DNA from: Evernia prunastri
Taxonomy: Eukaryota > Ascomycota > Lecanoromycetes > Lecanorales > Parmeliaceae
DNA length: 64,000 nt
Reading direction: 5' to 3'
NCBI GenBank assembly: GCA_003184365.1
Contig: NKYR01000137.1
Location: forward strand, 34,202 to 98,201
Position numbers and translations under genes: made by a program. How positions within the stretch are numbered: the stretch's first letter is position 1; every line of letters starts with the position of its first letter. Below, piece after piece: positions 22,015-33,234 of the stretch. Below the pieces are notes generated by a model that did no database searches, was not told the DNA's origin, and saw only the letters and a list, made by a program, of their open reading frames with translations.

Positions 22015-23293
22015 GGTGAAGCCTTGCGGTTTACCTGAAGATGCTCGAGGGATCTTGAATCTCCGAGCTGCTCCCTCTTCAGGCCAGACCAAGCGGGTTG
22101 GAGCCCTTTACTTTAGATTGACCATTAGCGACTTGAAGTCATGCCGATTCTGGCAATTTTCACAGCATTGGCTTCAATAGGTACTCGCGGATTGTAAGAA
22201 TGCTTGTTGAAGCTCCTCCTGGGTTCATGTAGGTAGGTGGTTCAGGAGCGACTTGTCCAAAAGTCAGAATTGGTCCTTAAAGTTGTCTAGAGCCTAAAGG
22301 TGACTAGCCCTTCCGCCTTGGCGATTCACAGTAATGGAAACTAAAGACGGCACTAAGCCTTGTCGGTGAAGGTTCCTCGCTTCCACGCGACGGAGAGTCC
22401 CCACCACCGCCCCCGTCTCCCCGTGTAGCCTGCACCGTCATATGAGTGTAATATTTATACAAGAGCTGGAATGAATTTAATCAATTAGACCGAAGAAGGA
22501 AGATGATTTCTACCTGTAACAATCACTGAAGTGACTACACGAAGACTCTAACAGTTTAGTGCCACCATTTCCGAGAGCGAAGGCTCCGTTATCTTCTCCA
22601 TTGAGATAACTATGTCTTTTTCACCAATAGAGAGAGCTTCATTCAAGAAAGATGGTGTCTAGTCCCGATACTTACAAGGAAGAGCTCCATACTCAAGGCC
22701 CCGCACAGGAACTTTTGTTTTGAAGATTTGATATACCAGCGGATTCGTCGGCGATCAAAAAGACCCAGATGTCATATTCTGGTGTAGTCCGATGCTGTAC
22801 CTGCCACGTCCTTTCTTGGTCGCGCGAAGCTAGCGGACTCAACAATGTTGAGAAGGATTGGGAGGGATGAGAAGAGGTTTGGAAGTCAAGTCACTGTATA
22901 GCAAGGTACTGAAACGAACTGGAAAAGGGTTCATCTCTCTACTTTCTCCCCTGACGGTTAGTGTGTTATATAGTCTTAGATGTTCAATCGAATATCTAAG
23001 TGGACGTCTCGGATCTACTAGATGCCACAAGTTACATTACCTCAATAGTCGCCAATCTTCCGGCTTGCAACACCACATGGGCCTTCCTATTTGGATTGAG
23101 AACGATGGTGAAAAGGGTCAAATGGTGATGTTTGTTGAAGTCGCGATGAGGTGCTTCTTGAGGTAAATGAAGTGACGTTCTCCACTCAACGAGTGATAGA
23201 GTCCGGAACACCACTGGTGTTCCGCACATGCAGAAAGAACATGTGAAGATATTGTTCAGATTTCACGTTAGCAGGGCAGGCTTGTGGCTATGA
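22015..23293. other. Intergenic region upstream of MNN9
   Basis: This 1.3-kb gap lies between MNN9 and the GT8 gene, both leftward, so it includes the MNN9 promoter and the GT8 3' end. No gene, tRNA or transposon is visible. Confidence 0.5.
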
Positions 23294-24346
23294 CTAGAAA
23301 CCATCATCAATACCTCTCTGCTTTTCCTCTCTTAGTCTCTCCGTATTCGCCTCGATCCACCATCTGTGCGTTGAGTTGCTCTCCTCTCCTAACTTCTCAT
23401 CCCAGGGTTTTGGGCTAAGTAAATAATGCATGTTCTTCACCTCATCATCCCTCCAGATTGATGCGTGTGTTTCACGAGAGGTTTTCAATGCATTGTAAGT
23501 GTATGGCAGTGCGACCCATCTGCCCGAGAAGAGGTCCGAGAGGAGGGATTGGTCTGCAAACTCGTAGTTCATGACCGCGGTGTCTGATGCCATTCGTTCT
23601 TGGATGAGGTCGTAGAGCACTTTGGAGGGATTTACGACTTGGAGACCGCCATTCGGGATCCCTAGGCCAGAGGTGGGGGAGGGACCGTGGGTCTGGGCGG
23701 CATCAGGGTCGTCGTGCTGTGAGGTGTAGGCGCAGTTTTCGGGGATCCTGGAGGGCTTCTTAGTCGACAGCTCATATGGAGACCTTAACATATCAGATAG
23801 TATGCCCACCAATCCTTAGGATAATGCGCCTTCTTCTTGGGGTTGCAAACACAGGCATGGCTAGCCGCGAATACCCTGTTCCCTTTTCCCTCACTTGCAG
23901 GAGCATCGAGCTTAATCTCCATAAGTTCATCCATATTCTTCATAACCATCATGTCGCTATCCAGCTGCACAACCCTATCATACTCCTCAAGCGAAAAGGG
24001 TGTGAGCTTGCTCCAGCAGTCATAGAAGCGAGGGTCGTTGGTAAAATCTTTGTGAACGGCGGGAAGGAGGTATTTGACTCGCTTCTTGGGGATCTTACGG
24101 ATCTCGAGAGCGCGGTGACCTTCGGGGGGGAAAGTATCGGTATATAGAGCAACGAGAGGGAATTTAGAGCCATGTTTTTTGAGAGAGTAGTCTAGGGTGA
24201 GAAGGCCGGAAAGGTAAGCTGTGTTTGTTATAAGGGTGGTCCATACTTTTGGGTATCAGCAATTGGCTCCAGGCTTCTGGGATGTGGCTCGTACCTTTCT
24301 TTGAGTCCACAACTCGAGTGGTATCCGTATTAGTCGAGTCTGCCAT
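23294..24346 (-). CDS. Glycosyltransferase family 8 protein
   Basis: GT8 enzymes are retaining transferases that use UDP-sugars (glycogenin, galactinol synthase and relatives). The model is complement join 23294..23747, 23810..24245, 24295..24346 (313 aa). Introns of 62 and 49 nt are GT-AG, and phases agree. Exon 2 begins WTTLITNTAYLSGLLTLDYS and includes the DxD metal site in VVQLDSDMMVMKNMDEL. The second intron removes an apparent frame change and stop after HYPKDW and joins to IPENCAYTSQHDD, restoring the family's CAYTSQH motif. Exon 3 contains FNGGLQVVNPS-like GLGIPNGGLQVVNPSKVLYD and the C-terminal HYLL and KPW elements. The DNGGL/NGGLQ motif and KPW are standard for GT8. Acceptor and exact role are unknown; no signal or membrane segment is seen, so it is probably cytosolic. 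Confidence 0.85.
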
Positions 24347-24774
24347 GTTCTTGTTTGTTTACGTATTTCCCTGAAAGTTTATAGCACCGTGGCGGGTCGT
24401 TGCGGTGGGGGAAAGAGGATCGAGTCGCTGGTGAAGAGTAGGCATTAATACCATCTTGGTCACTGATAGCTGAGGGGGGTGAAGCCTGAGCTATATAACT
24501 TGATTGGCTGCGAGGCTGCCGGACCTTGCCGAGATCAAGTTGGTGGATTTAAAGCAAGCGCAAGCTGCGTATCTCCGAGATTGTCGATCACCCGGTGCCA
24601 TGATGTCGATGATATTTGATCACAACTAACCCATTGGCAAGCAAAGTATGTACGGGGTAATAACTCTTGTACCACGAGCTATGTTTCCTCGCTCCTCCTA
24701 TCTGCCATGATACTGGCAGCCAGTCTCCCCGTCTTGAAGAGCCCTGATCTATCTACTCACCTGCCTTCCGTCTC
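24347..24774. promoter_or_regulatory. Divergent GT8/carrier intergenic region
   Basis: This 428-bp gap separates the starts of the GT8 gene (leftward) and the mitochondrial carrier gene (rightward). It must supply both promoters. No specific site is recognised. Confidence 0.45.
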
Positions 24775-26182
24775 ATGTCCTCCTTACAGACTTCCATTGT
24801 GAACCCGAATAGTAAAGAGGCAAACAATGAAAACATCGGCCAGGAGATCGCTACCCCCAGTGCTCAGCACAAAAATTACAAGGGATTCGTGGCTGGAGTC
24901 TTCTCTGGCATTTCAAAATTGAGCGGTAAGACCAAGTCAAGATTGTGGAAAAAGACATTTTATTAATCCTGCCTCCTAGTCGGGCATCCGTATGTTTACT
25001 AGACGACTCTACAAAGCCTGATATTGACTTGGGGCTTATTTACGTCAGCTTCGATACCATCAAAGTACGGCTTCAGACCAGTGAGAAGGTGCAATTCAGA
25101 GGTCCTTTGGATTGCCTGCTGCAAACAATACGGCATGAAGGTGTACGGGGCCTTTACAAGGGGGCTACACCACCATTGGTGGGATGGATGTTTATGGACT
25201 CAATGTACGACGAATAGTTATCCCACGGTTGATGGCTCTGCTGACAACTGGAATCCAGAATGCTGTACGTATCTTCGGAGTCTATGTTTCCTCTTTTGAA
25301 CCAAGCCATAAGTCTTGAGACATGTTCTTGGAGTGTACACTCTCCAAACGTGTCTGAACGCTCCTTGTAACCCTTTAAACAAGCAAAAGTGACCCGACAT
25401 CGTGATTTAGAGGCTCCCTTACCTTTTACCGTCGTATCTTAAAAGACAATGTCTTCTCCAGCCCATCGATCCTGGCGGTTGCTCGGACATCCAGTCGCAA
25501 AACGGAAACTTCGAATCGACAGGCGGAAGATAGACTCCCAACAATTGGACATGGTATAGCAGGCATCATGGCCGGCGCTACTGTAAGCTTTATTGCAGCA
25601 CCTGTAGAGCACATCAAAGCTCGTCTGCAAGTTCAGTACGCAGCAGATAAGAGCAAGCGATTATACAGCGGTCCGATCGACTGCATCAAGAAAATAGTTT
25701 GTTACTGCTGCCCAGAGGTCGTATCGTCAGCAACGAGCACATACTGATGCAACATTCAGCTTCAAGCCCATGGAGTCCGGGGCGTATACCACGGTCTTTC
25801 AGCCACCCTTCTCTTTCGCTCGTTCTTCTTCTTTTGGTGGGGCTCTTATGACCTCTTCACGCGCTATTTCTTGGACCACACCCATCTGTCCACGCCTTCC
25901 ATCAATTTCTGGGCTGGCGGCCTTTCAGCTCAAGTCTTCTGGCTTACCTCCTACCCATCTGATGTCGTCAAGCAGCGCATCATGACTGATCCACTCGGTG
26001 GTGCGCTGAGGGATGGAGAAAGGCGTTTCCTAAGGTGGAAGGACGCGGCGAAGGAGATATTGCGAAGAGATGGGCTAAGAGGATTCTGGAGGGGGTTTAC
26101 ACCCTGCTTTCTGAGAGCATTTCCTGCTAATGCAGTTGCGCTGGTTGCATTTGAGGGCGTCATGAGAGGCTTGCCTTCCTGA
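24775..26182 (+). CDS. Mitochondrial carrier (SLC25 family) with two microexons
   Basis: This is an inner-membrane solute carrier with three ~100-residue repeats. The model has six exons: 24775..24925, 24980..24989, 25049..25204, 25259..25264, 25411..25696, 25760..26182 (343 aa, divisible by three). Exons 2 and 4 are only 10 and 6 nt. Exon 2 supplies VGHP of the first signature (PFDTIKVRLQ follows). Exon 4 supplies IML within MDSIMLGSLTFYRRIL, matching the spacing of related carriers. The second and third signatures are PVEHIKARLQ and PSDVVKQRIM. All five introns are GT-AG; intron 3 has a perfect GCTGAC branch site. The YSGPIDCIKK and FFFFWWGSYDLFTRYF stretches resemble the carnitine/acylcarnitine and Ymc-type branch, but I cannot fix the substrate. 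Without the microexons the gene looks frameshifted. The alternative is that it is a decaying copy, but clean phases argue against that. Confidence 0.82.
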
Positions 26183-26486
26183 CTGAAACAACAGCGCTAA
26201 ATGTATGATACCCAACACTCCACTTACTCAGAGCAGTAACAATGAGATGAGAATGCTAGCCATGACAAGGTGGTCTGCTTTTCGTGTGACAACCATCTAA
26301 ATCCAGTCACGGTGAGTTTTATATATTCTTGGAGTTGACTGAGGTATAAATGGCAATAAATGTCATTTTCATATGTGCGCTCTTGATACGATAGCTGCCT
26401 AAACCCCCCTAGAGCAACCCATTTACCCAGCTCTACAAGATGTTGCCCTCAGCCATTCTGGGCGACATGCATTGGCGTTAAAATTT
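26183..26486. other. Intergenic region upstream of SET/MYND gene
   Basis: This is a 304-bp gap between two rightward genes, holding the carrier 3' UTR and the SET/MYND promoter. Nothing else is seen. Confidence 0.4.
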
Positions 26487-28493
26487 ATGGCGGCCTGCGT
26501 CAAGGGGGGCACCGGATTGGCGCTGCCTTCATTGCTATCAGATTTTCGTGTTTGCATCAATGCCACGATGTCGCTAATTGGCCGGCCTCTTGGTCTTGGA
26601 TCGCTGAGGACTTTCGCCCGTGGCAGTCCTTTCCCCTTTCAGAGACATGCTGGGCTATTTCACGTCTCTAATCCCAATGCGAGCAGTTCGCCACCCGCAG
26701 ATGGTAATGTCCACCGCTCGGCAGCGGTTCCAGCACCAAGTTTGGACAACACGTGGTCGTTCGAATTATGGAGGCCGACTATGGCAGGTTTTGATGATGC
26801 AGACTATACGGACAAGTGCAAGGGCGTTGAGGTATCATCTTTTGACGATATCTTCGCCGAGTACGTCTGCTGACGAATGCGCGGAATGAACCAGGATTTC
26901 AGGCGCAGTTCTGCGCTGGTAATTCAGCTTACAGAAGAGCTCCGAGCCGAGCCCCATAACCCTTACGCTTTGAATCGAAGAGCATCCGAGCTTCTGTCCT
27001 TGGGCTATCCAGACCTTGCGGCCGGAGACGCCTTCAGATCGAAAATCCACGTTCAGTACATGATGCTGGCAGTCATGGAAAAGCGTGATCAAATGAGCTT
27101 CCTAGAAGGGAGAGAGGCTCTAGAAAGCATGCTTAGATGGCACTTTGGGGCGTACAAGGATTTAATGTCAGCTCTTTTCTTGACAACGGATTACAAAAGC
27201 CTTCTGAAAATCTGTGAGGAGGGGGCACAACGTTACCAGGGCAAGCGCCAAATCGAACACATTGTCCCTTCCACGACTTTTTTTAAAGAGGCCAAAGAAC
27301 TCGCCACTCTTAAATTCGAAGGAAGCCAGAAATCTATAGGGCAAGAAAGATACAGCCAAGAAGAAGCCCAGATACGTCTCGAACACGGTGGTATTAGCCA
27401 TCAAGCCTACCCTTTCACCCAAGAGAAGTACGTGAATCGGGGGACGGACGTCATCGCGTCGGCAAAGAGCCTTCTCCATCAAATGTCTTCAAGCTGTACT
27501 CTGGATTATAGCCCTATTGGCCTTCTGTCAAACAGCCCAGAAGAGAAGTCATCCATGTCACTCGGTGTATTTGCCACTCGGGATATATATTTTGGTGAAC
27601 GCCTGGTCGAAGATAGCACTATAATTGCTGCCTCTGTTGTCAACGCTGCTGCCCCATCAACGCTCAAATCAAATCCGCATTCGCCTCGGATATGCGACAA
27701 TTGCTACGGTGATATTCCCCCACAATCAAGACAGCACGTCCTGTCAACGTGCTGTAATACATCTTACTGTAGTGCGAGATGTCGAGAGATGGCACTTACT
27801 TCTTACCACAAAGTCTTGTGCGGCCAGAACTTCGATTGGCTGTACGAGGAATCGAAGGAAAAACAGGAGCCGTTTGTCTTGAATGGCCCTCTATGGCTAC
27901 GCATACTTGCCGCATGCGTGCAGAGCAATTGTCATCCGCTGGATCACCCGTCCATTGCAAGGCTTACGCCACTGCACGACAAGTTCGGCAGGATTTGGAC
28001 ACTTTCCAACAACATCACCACGCCCTTCAAGATACTAAGCCAATTAGGCGTCGACCCCATTGAAGACCTCCGCTACGAGACGTGGGTGCTACAAACCATC
28101 TGGACCCGCGTCATCAACAACCAAGAAGAGCACAAGACACCGGACGGCCGTCAGGTGCGAGCGATCAGTCCTCTCTACTCATTCTTCAACCATAGCTGCG
28201 AACCGAACACCGGATGGAGCCCCACCGATAGTCCTACGTGCACGAACGGAAGCACAAAGGATATCTTTGCGAACCGGCACATCAGGAGAGGGGAAGAACT
28301 CTGCATTGGCTACGGCAAGTTTTCGGACAACAAGGCCGAACGGCAGAGGGTGATACAGTCATGGATCGGATCGGACAAAGAATGTGGCTGTACCAAGTGC
28401 CAGAGGGGGGATTCGGAAGTCCCGAAGGTGGAGCCGAGACTGGGGGCACCGCACGAGTCGGTCTTTCGGGGGATTCGGATCATTCAAATCTGA
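26487..28493 (+). CDS. SET domain protein with MYND-like zinc finger
   Basis: This is a probable SMYD-type lysine methyltransferase. The model is join 26487..26860, 26903..28493 (654 aa). The 42-nt intron (GTACGT, CTGAC branch, TTTCAG) is short but joins SFDDIFAE to RSSALVIQLTEEL in phase. In-frame ATGs at 26487, 26568 and 26781 are all possible starts; the first ~100 residues look poorly conserved, so a start at 26781 (MAGFDDADY) is a serious alternative. The N-terminal region has a TPR-like helix pair (PYALNRRASELLSLGYPDLA). The SET domain is split by a zinc finger with Cys at CDNCYGDIP, CCNTSYCSARC and a final HKVLC. The catalytic part shows SPLYSFFNHSCEPNTGW and the GEELCIGYG motif, then a post-SET CGCTKC. 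The methylation target is unknown. Confidence 0.85.
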
Positions 28494-29559
28494 TCTCCTT
28501 TCGAGTCTTTCAAATGTCAAGATGCGTCTCGGTCGGCGAAGGCTGGGAGCTAGTCCTCTCCGCTTTGACCGTGTGACTTGTATTTTCGGTACTTACTATC
28601 CTTACGAGGAGCAAACATGAGACAAACATATCAGAAGCTTCAGCACAGCACCAGGGCCAGCTGCGGTTCGAGTGCCTCACCTCGTATTGTAAGATATCCA
28701 CAGAATCTTGTAACAACGTTAATTTCCTTGAAACCTGGTTCCTCTTGCTGTGTGAATGTAGAGAGGCTGGAGCATGTGCATTCCCTAAAACGGAGATTCC
28801 TGAACACGAACACGCTAAATCAGCAGAATGAGACCAGTGCACCCAAAACCGAGAGTGGAGGAGGGAGAGAAAAGAGCACGCAGACACAATTTCCGAGCGT
28901 GCGACGTGAGAGCCCAGCGGGAACGGGAAAGCGTGCGGTAAAAGCAGACGGCGACGGAGATAGGAGAGCCAGGAGAGGAATTGGGGAAGGGCGAGGAGCG
29001 CGAAGGGTTGGGGATGGAAGGGGTTGTGATTGAGATGGGGGGCCGGGTTTGGGGATGCAGAAGCTTTTGGTTCGGTCTGGCGAGATGATGATGATGATGA
29101 TGATGGGTGTAATGAGATGGATTTCGATGCCGGCTTTGTGGGGGCCTTTTTCGAGGTTGCAGGACGGTGAGTGGATTACTGGGTTTCGATACTATTGAGC
29201 GCGCGCAGGAAGACATGACCGAGGATACAGCTTCAGATGGCGCGGACAGAAAATCAGAGTCAGGTAGGCTTCGAGATAGAAGTGTTGTAGTGAGTCGGTT
29301 TTTTTTAATATTTGAATTACTAGCAGTGATATAAATCCCAAAACCCAATCCAATCGATGTAAACTAGATAGCGAATGGCTAGAAATCAACACTAAGAGAA
29401 GCATGCCATTCTAAAACGAAAACCTCTATGCTCATTGCCATTCTGATATCTCCTTCACCGCTCGCACGGAATGGTGACACCTCCCGTCTATCAAGATTTC
29501 CACACAGCAAGTCCAATCTCGAACCCATGCCCCTCGAGTATCTCCGGTCGTCTTTTCCT
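28494..29559. other. Convergent intergenic region
   Basis: This is a 1.07-kb gap between the 3' ends of the SET/MYND and GH72 genes. It contains a GAT trinucleotide run at 29084-29105. The leftward frame at 28815-29348 is low complexity and crosses this run, and is not accepted as a gene. Confidence 0.5.
29084..29105. repeat. GAT/ATC trinucleotide microsatellite
   Basis: Seven uninterrupted GAT units are visible. Confidence 0.9.
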
Positions 29560-31099
29560 TCACAACAAAGCCATGCCCAGAAGCGTGGACAGGGCAACAA
29601 CGAAACCGCAAGCCATGACAGGAGCGGCATCGCCCATATGGCCATCTGCTGCTGATTTCTTGCTGCCAGAGGTGCTTGTTGAGGTGCTGGTGCCGGTAGC
29701 AGCGACAGAGGATCCCGAAGCGAAGGCAACGGAAGCAGGGCCAGAGTTTTGGGAACCATCGCCAGAGAGACCGGGAGCCTTACCTGCGCCGTTCTTGAGG
29801 TATGTAGCAGCACCTGAAGGGAAAACAGGGAGCTCGGAGCCGGTCGTCACGTTCCAGTTGCTGTCCTGAGCTGGGCAAATGGCTGGGGATCCGCTGGGCC
29901 TGTATCCTCCACTTCCGGTAGGGGAGGGGGTGTTGGAGAAAGCAGAAGCGAGGGTGCCAAAGTCGGTCAACTCTGTAACACTGTTGCCGTTGATCTGGAC
30001 TAGACCGTAAAGGTCTGAAGGGGCGGTGGTGGTCTCCTTGCTATATTCGTAGACGAGACCGCCAGAGTAGCTGGGCGTCATTTGCGAACCGTAAAGAGTG
30101 GCGATTTCCTCGAATTTGCGGGTCGTCTTGACGCAGCCGTATTCGGAAAGGAAGAGAGGAATGGAGTAGTTGGCAAAGTAATTTGCCTTTGCTTGCCAGG
30201 TGGAGCCCTCGAAAGATGAGGGGTCGCACCAAGAGTAGTCGTTGTAGGCAAAGAAATCACTGCGCGCCATGGCGTCGTCACCGCAGTTCATGAAATCGGC
30301 AGTTTGGTAGATCAATGTGTCGACATCGGCGGCAGAGTAGCCGACAGGGATCGAGCGGTACTTGCGTGCACTAATATAGTTCTTCATGTCACGCGTGACA
30401 GCCTTGACGTACGGCGCAGCCGAGGTTGTTGCTACGCTGTTAATGTCCTCATTACCGGAGAAGAACAGCAGGGTGTTGCTGTACGTGTTGAATGCATCGA
30501 TGGTGGCGAAAACGCTTTGGAGGTATTCAGCATTGTATGAGGGCGCTGGGGCGGCCTGGTTGATGGAGTATTTTGGCGTATTTACGTCTAATGCAAGGTA
30601 GATACCAGCAGTTGCAAGAGCCGCCATACAAGCATCATGGCTTTGGCTGTTGTCGACGGTGTAAATGCGCACGGTATTGATCTTTAATTTCTGGAACCTG
30701 TATTTCCCCTTTTCAGTCATGCTTCGAAGATGAGGATCATCATTTGCTTACTCGGTGATGTCTCGAGTGCAGGTACTCTGGTCAGCAATTGGGTCGGCAG
30801 CATCGGATGAACCACCTGGGCGTCATGTTGTCAGTTTTTTGAAGCGGAATACAGGGGGCTGGATGATGGCCTACCCGGCTGGTAATCGACACCACGAATA
30901 TAGAATCGATTGCCTCCAGCAAAAAAGGCTTCAATGTGTGTCAGTGTACAATGTTCCTGCAACAGATAGACGCGATCCTACCATTGCCTTGAACGGACAC
31001 AGCGGGGAGCGAGGATGCTCTTTTGAAGTAATGAGGAACCAGGCTTGCAGACGCGGTAGTAGCAGTGAGAGCCAGGGCAATAGCGCTAATTCCCTTCAT
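29560..31099 (-). CDS. GPI-anchored 1,3-beta-glucanosyltransferase (GH72, Gel/Gas)
   Basis: GH72 enzymes cut and re-join beta-1,3-glucan in the cell wall. The model is complement join 29560..30697, 30752..30815, 30875..30928, 30982..31099 (457 aa). Exon 1 encodes the signal peptide (MKGISAIALALTATTASASL). The next exons give AFFAGGNRFYIRGVDYQPG, GGSSDAADPIADQSTC and the KLKINTVRIYTVD strand. Catalytic Glu residues are in FFSGNEDIN (acid/base) and FLSEYGC (nucleophile). A Ser/Gly/Thr-rich linker leads to a hydrophobic C-terminus (CGFVVALSTLLGMALL), a typical GPI-addition signal. There is no Cys-rich CBM43 (X8) module, placing it with the Gel1/Gas3-5-like members. All three introns (53-59 nt) are GT-AG. 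Confidence 0.93.
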
Positions 31100-31915
31100 G
31101 TTGATGATTGATGGTATTAGATATGAAGAGTATGAAAGTGGTGATTAGAGGTGGTTGGTTGGGGGGGTTTGTTGATATTGGGACAAAGAAAGTGGTTCCA
31201 ATTGGAGCAGGATGTGGAGTGAGTGACTGTGGCGTTATAAAGATTAAAAGAATTGACCGCGTGAACGAGGGAGCGGTATTCAGAAGGAAGTATGAAGAAT
31301 GAAGAAAGAAGAGTGGTGGTGATGATGGATTGAAAGAGAGGGAAGATGTTTTGTTGAGAAATTGAAGTTTGGACGAGAGAGAGAGTAGTGCCAATATTAA
31401 TTCTCAGGGGAAGGGGTTCAAGATTTTTCACACCAACGCCGCGTCTCCTCGGTTCCAAAGATAGACATTCTGCTGATTGGTTGATAAGTAAAGTACCTAT
31501 AACAACAATAACATAAGTATTGTTTCAAAATTCTGGGTCATCTCATGGCTCAACACTCATGCTTCATAAATATAGGTATCTGCAAATGATCTCTGCATCT
31601 CAATGCACCACCTTTTTGCTGAAGCTCTAGGGCACAGAATAGAGCACAGAGAACAGAGAGGCTTGGCTATATACTCTCTCACCCTTTGTCCTCGAGCACG
31701 ATGTTGTAATAGCACCGACATCGAGGATAAGAGCAGTCTGCGCCATGAAGCTCGACTTGGAGCAGGCGGTCAAATCAATTGAAGGAAGAGATGCAGAATA
31801 GATTGAAGACGCTCAGCTTTGCTAATACTATGTTTCACTGCTTCGTTGTTTTCTCTCTCTACTCATTGCTCTCTTCCCTGCCTTACTGCTCTCTGTTCGC
31901 TGGTGGCATTGAATT

Positions 31916-31965
31916 GTATCGGGTTCGATTCCAGATGGCGCTCCTGTAATGGTGTAGGTAACCAT
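31916..31965 (+). repeat. tRNA-like repeat fragment, copy 1
   Basis: A GGTTCGATTCC word (T-arm/B-box consensus) at 31922-31932 is followed by AGATGGCGC and TCCTGTAATGGTGTAGG. The adjacent bases could form a T stem. No matching 5' acceptor strand lies ~72 nt upstream, so it is not a full tRNA. Confidence 0.5.
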
Positions 31966-32060
31966 TTCTTATCCTCTGGTAGTGCTATTAAGGTAGTCGG
32001 AAGTCTTTAGAGTTCTTATCTAGGAACCGTGCTTTGAATCCTGTCCGATGCGACGTACTG

Positions 32061-32115
32061 CAAAGCGAATCCTAATGGCGCCGGTATAGTGGTTCAGCGG
32101 TTCCTCATTTTCTCC
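32061..32115 (+). repeat. tRNA-like repeat fragment, copy 2
   Basis: CGAATCC, TAATGGCGCCGG and TATAGTGGTTCAGCGG follow each other in the same order as copies 1 and 3. The last part resembles a Pol III A box/D arm, but no complete cloverleaf follows. Confidence 0.5.
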
Positions 32116-32724
32116 CCCTATTCTTTGCTCCGCTCCACCTAGGTTCTTCGTACCAGCAGATTATGAGTCGATTTCGTCAAATCAAATGATAGGGTCAGAT
32201 CCAGATCAGATGGAAGAGCTATGAAAGAGATTGAATCGTTTCGCTATGCTGCTTATTGCTCCGCTCCATCATTTACATCTACTTCGCTCCCGGAATGACA
32301 TATCTACTTGTCATTTCGCTAAGCTGGCGTGCCCTTTTTTCTCACATCCGTGTGTAGCAGTCAGAAATCCCAACAGCTTAAATCAATATTGCTACACAGG
32401 AGTTGCTGGTGTCTAGGCCTGTCTTTGTGACTCTTTGTGAGGGACCACTCAAACATTTGACTCAGCGCGGTGTCGAAAACATCCATCTTTTGTGTCGCAG
32501 ATCGCCAGTCCAACCCTTGCCATATCCACTGCCCGAGCTTGATTCACAAACCACCTTTCCTCTCACCTCGTGTATTACAACGTGTATCATACCAAGTAAA
32601 TCTTGTGACCTCTAGAGTAAATCCCCCGATCTTTCTCCGCATTGATCATTTTGCCTAGCCTTGCCTGTTATACACCCAACTCAGCACCTGTGTGGGTCAA
32701 CCAGGCTAGCTCTTCCAGAAATGG

Positions 32725-32778
32725 GGAAAAATCACAACACCATTGTACCGGCGCCAATAGGAATCGAACCTACTATGA
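32725..32778 (-). repeat. tRNA-like repeat fragment, copy 3 (inverted)
   Basis: Read on the minus strand: GTAGGTTCGATTCCTAT (a good T arm), then TGGCGCCGG and TACAATGGTGTTG. It is the best-preserved B box of the three. The 5' half of a tRNA is absent. Confidence 0.55.
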
Positions 32779-33234
32779 CTTAAATACCACCCAACAACGC
32801 TTCTACCCGCTTCTCTATAAGGTATTTGGTAAGCAGTTAGTGACCCCAAAGAATACTTCTCCTGAGTTACCCCGAAACCACCCGGATATCGTACTCGGAG
32901 GGTACGCTTTCCGAAAGTTGTGACTTGCCAGGCCACAAAGTGATAGCCGTAAATGTGTGACAAGCTTGATAGAAATCTTGCCCGCGCGTATCCAATAATT
33001 TTCAGTACTCAGTCTCGGTTCTACAGAGTCATAGGCAGATGAAAGCGGTTAGACCATTTACAGCAGCCTTATCGATAAGGAACGTGTGTGTTTACTCGCT
33101 TAGATGACACTAAGACGCGTCAATTCAGCGCGACTTCCTTCGGCTTCTCCACAAATAAGCATCCACAACGGCGATACATAAAGTAAATTGATCTCAAAGC
33201 TTTGTGACACAGAAAGAGCTACGCGGTGGCCAGC

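Larger units (their letters stand above)
31100..33234. other. Long spacer with tRNA-like repeat fragments
   Basis: No protein gene is supported in this 2.1-kb stretch. The left ~400 bp is the GH72 promoter. Three similar fragments with a Pol III B-box-like word and a following TGGCGCC segment are listed separately. The right end is the promoter of the large GTPase. Confidence 0.55.

Noticed and set aside
23747..23810. Frameshift or pseudogene in the GT8 gene
   Set aside because: A 62-nt intron (GTGGGC donor, CGACTAAG branch, CTCCAG acceptor) removes the stop and restores the conserved IPENCAYTSQH motif in frame.
24926..25410. Decayed, multiply frameshifted mitochondrial carrier pseudogene
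   Set aside because: All apparent breaks are explained by four GT-AG introns with consistent phases; the rest of the carrier is intact.
28815..29348. Leftward 177-codon ORF between SET/MYND and GH72 genes
   Set aside because: Low complexity, crosses a GAT microsatellite that gives a His run, no domain, and lies where two 3' UTRs are expected.
31918..32770. Complete tRNA genes around the GGTTCGATTCC words
   Set aside because: The T arm is plausible, but no matching 5' acceptor strand, D arm and anticodon arm occur at the right distance on either strand.
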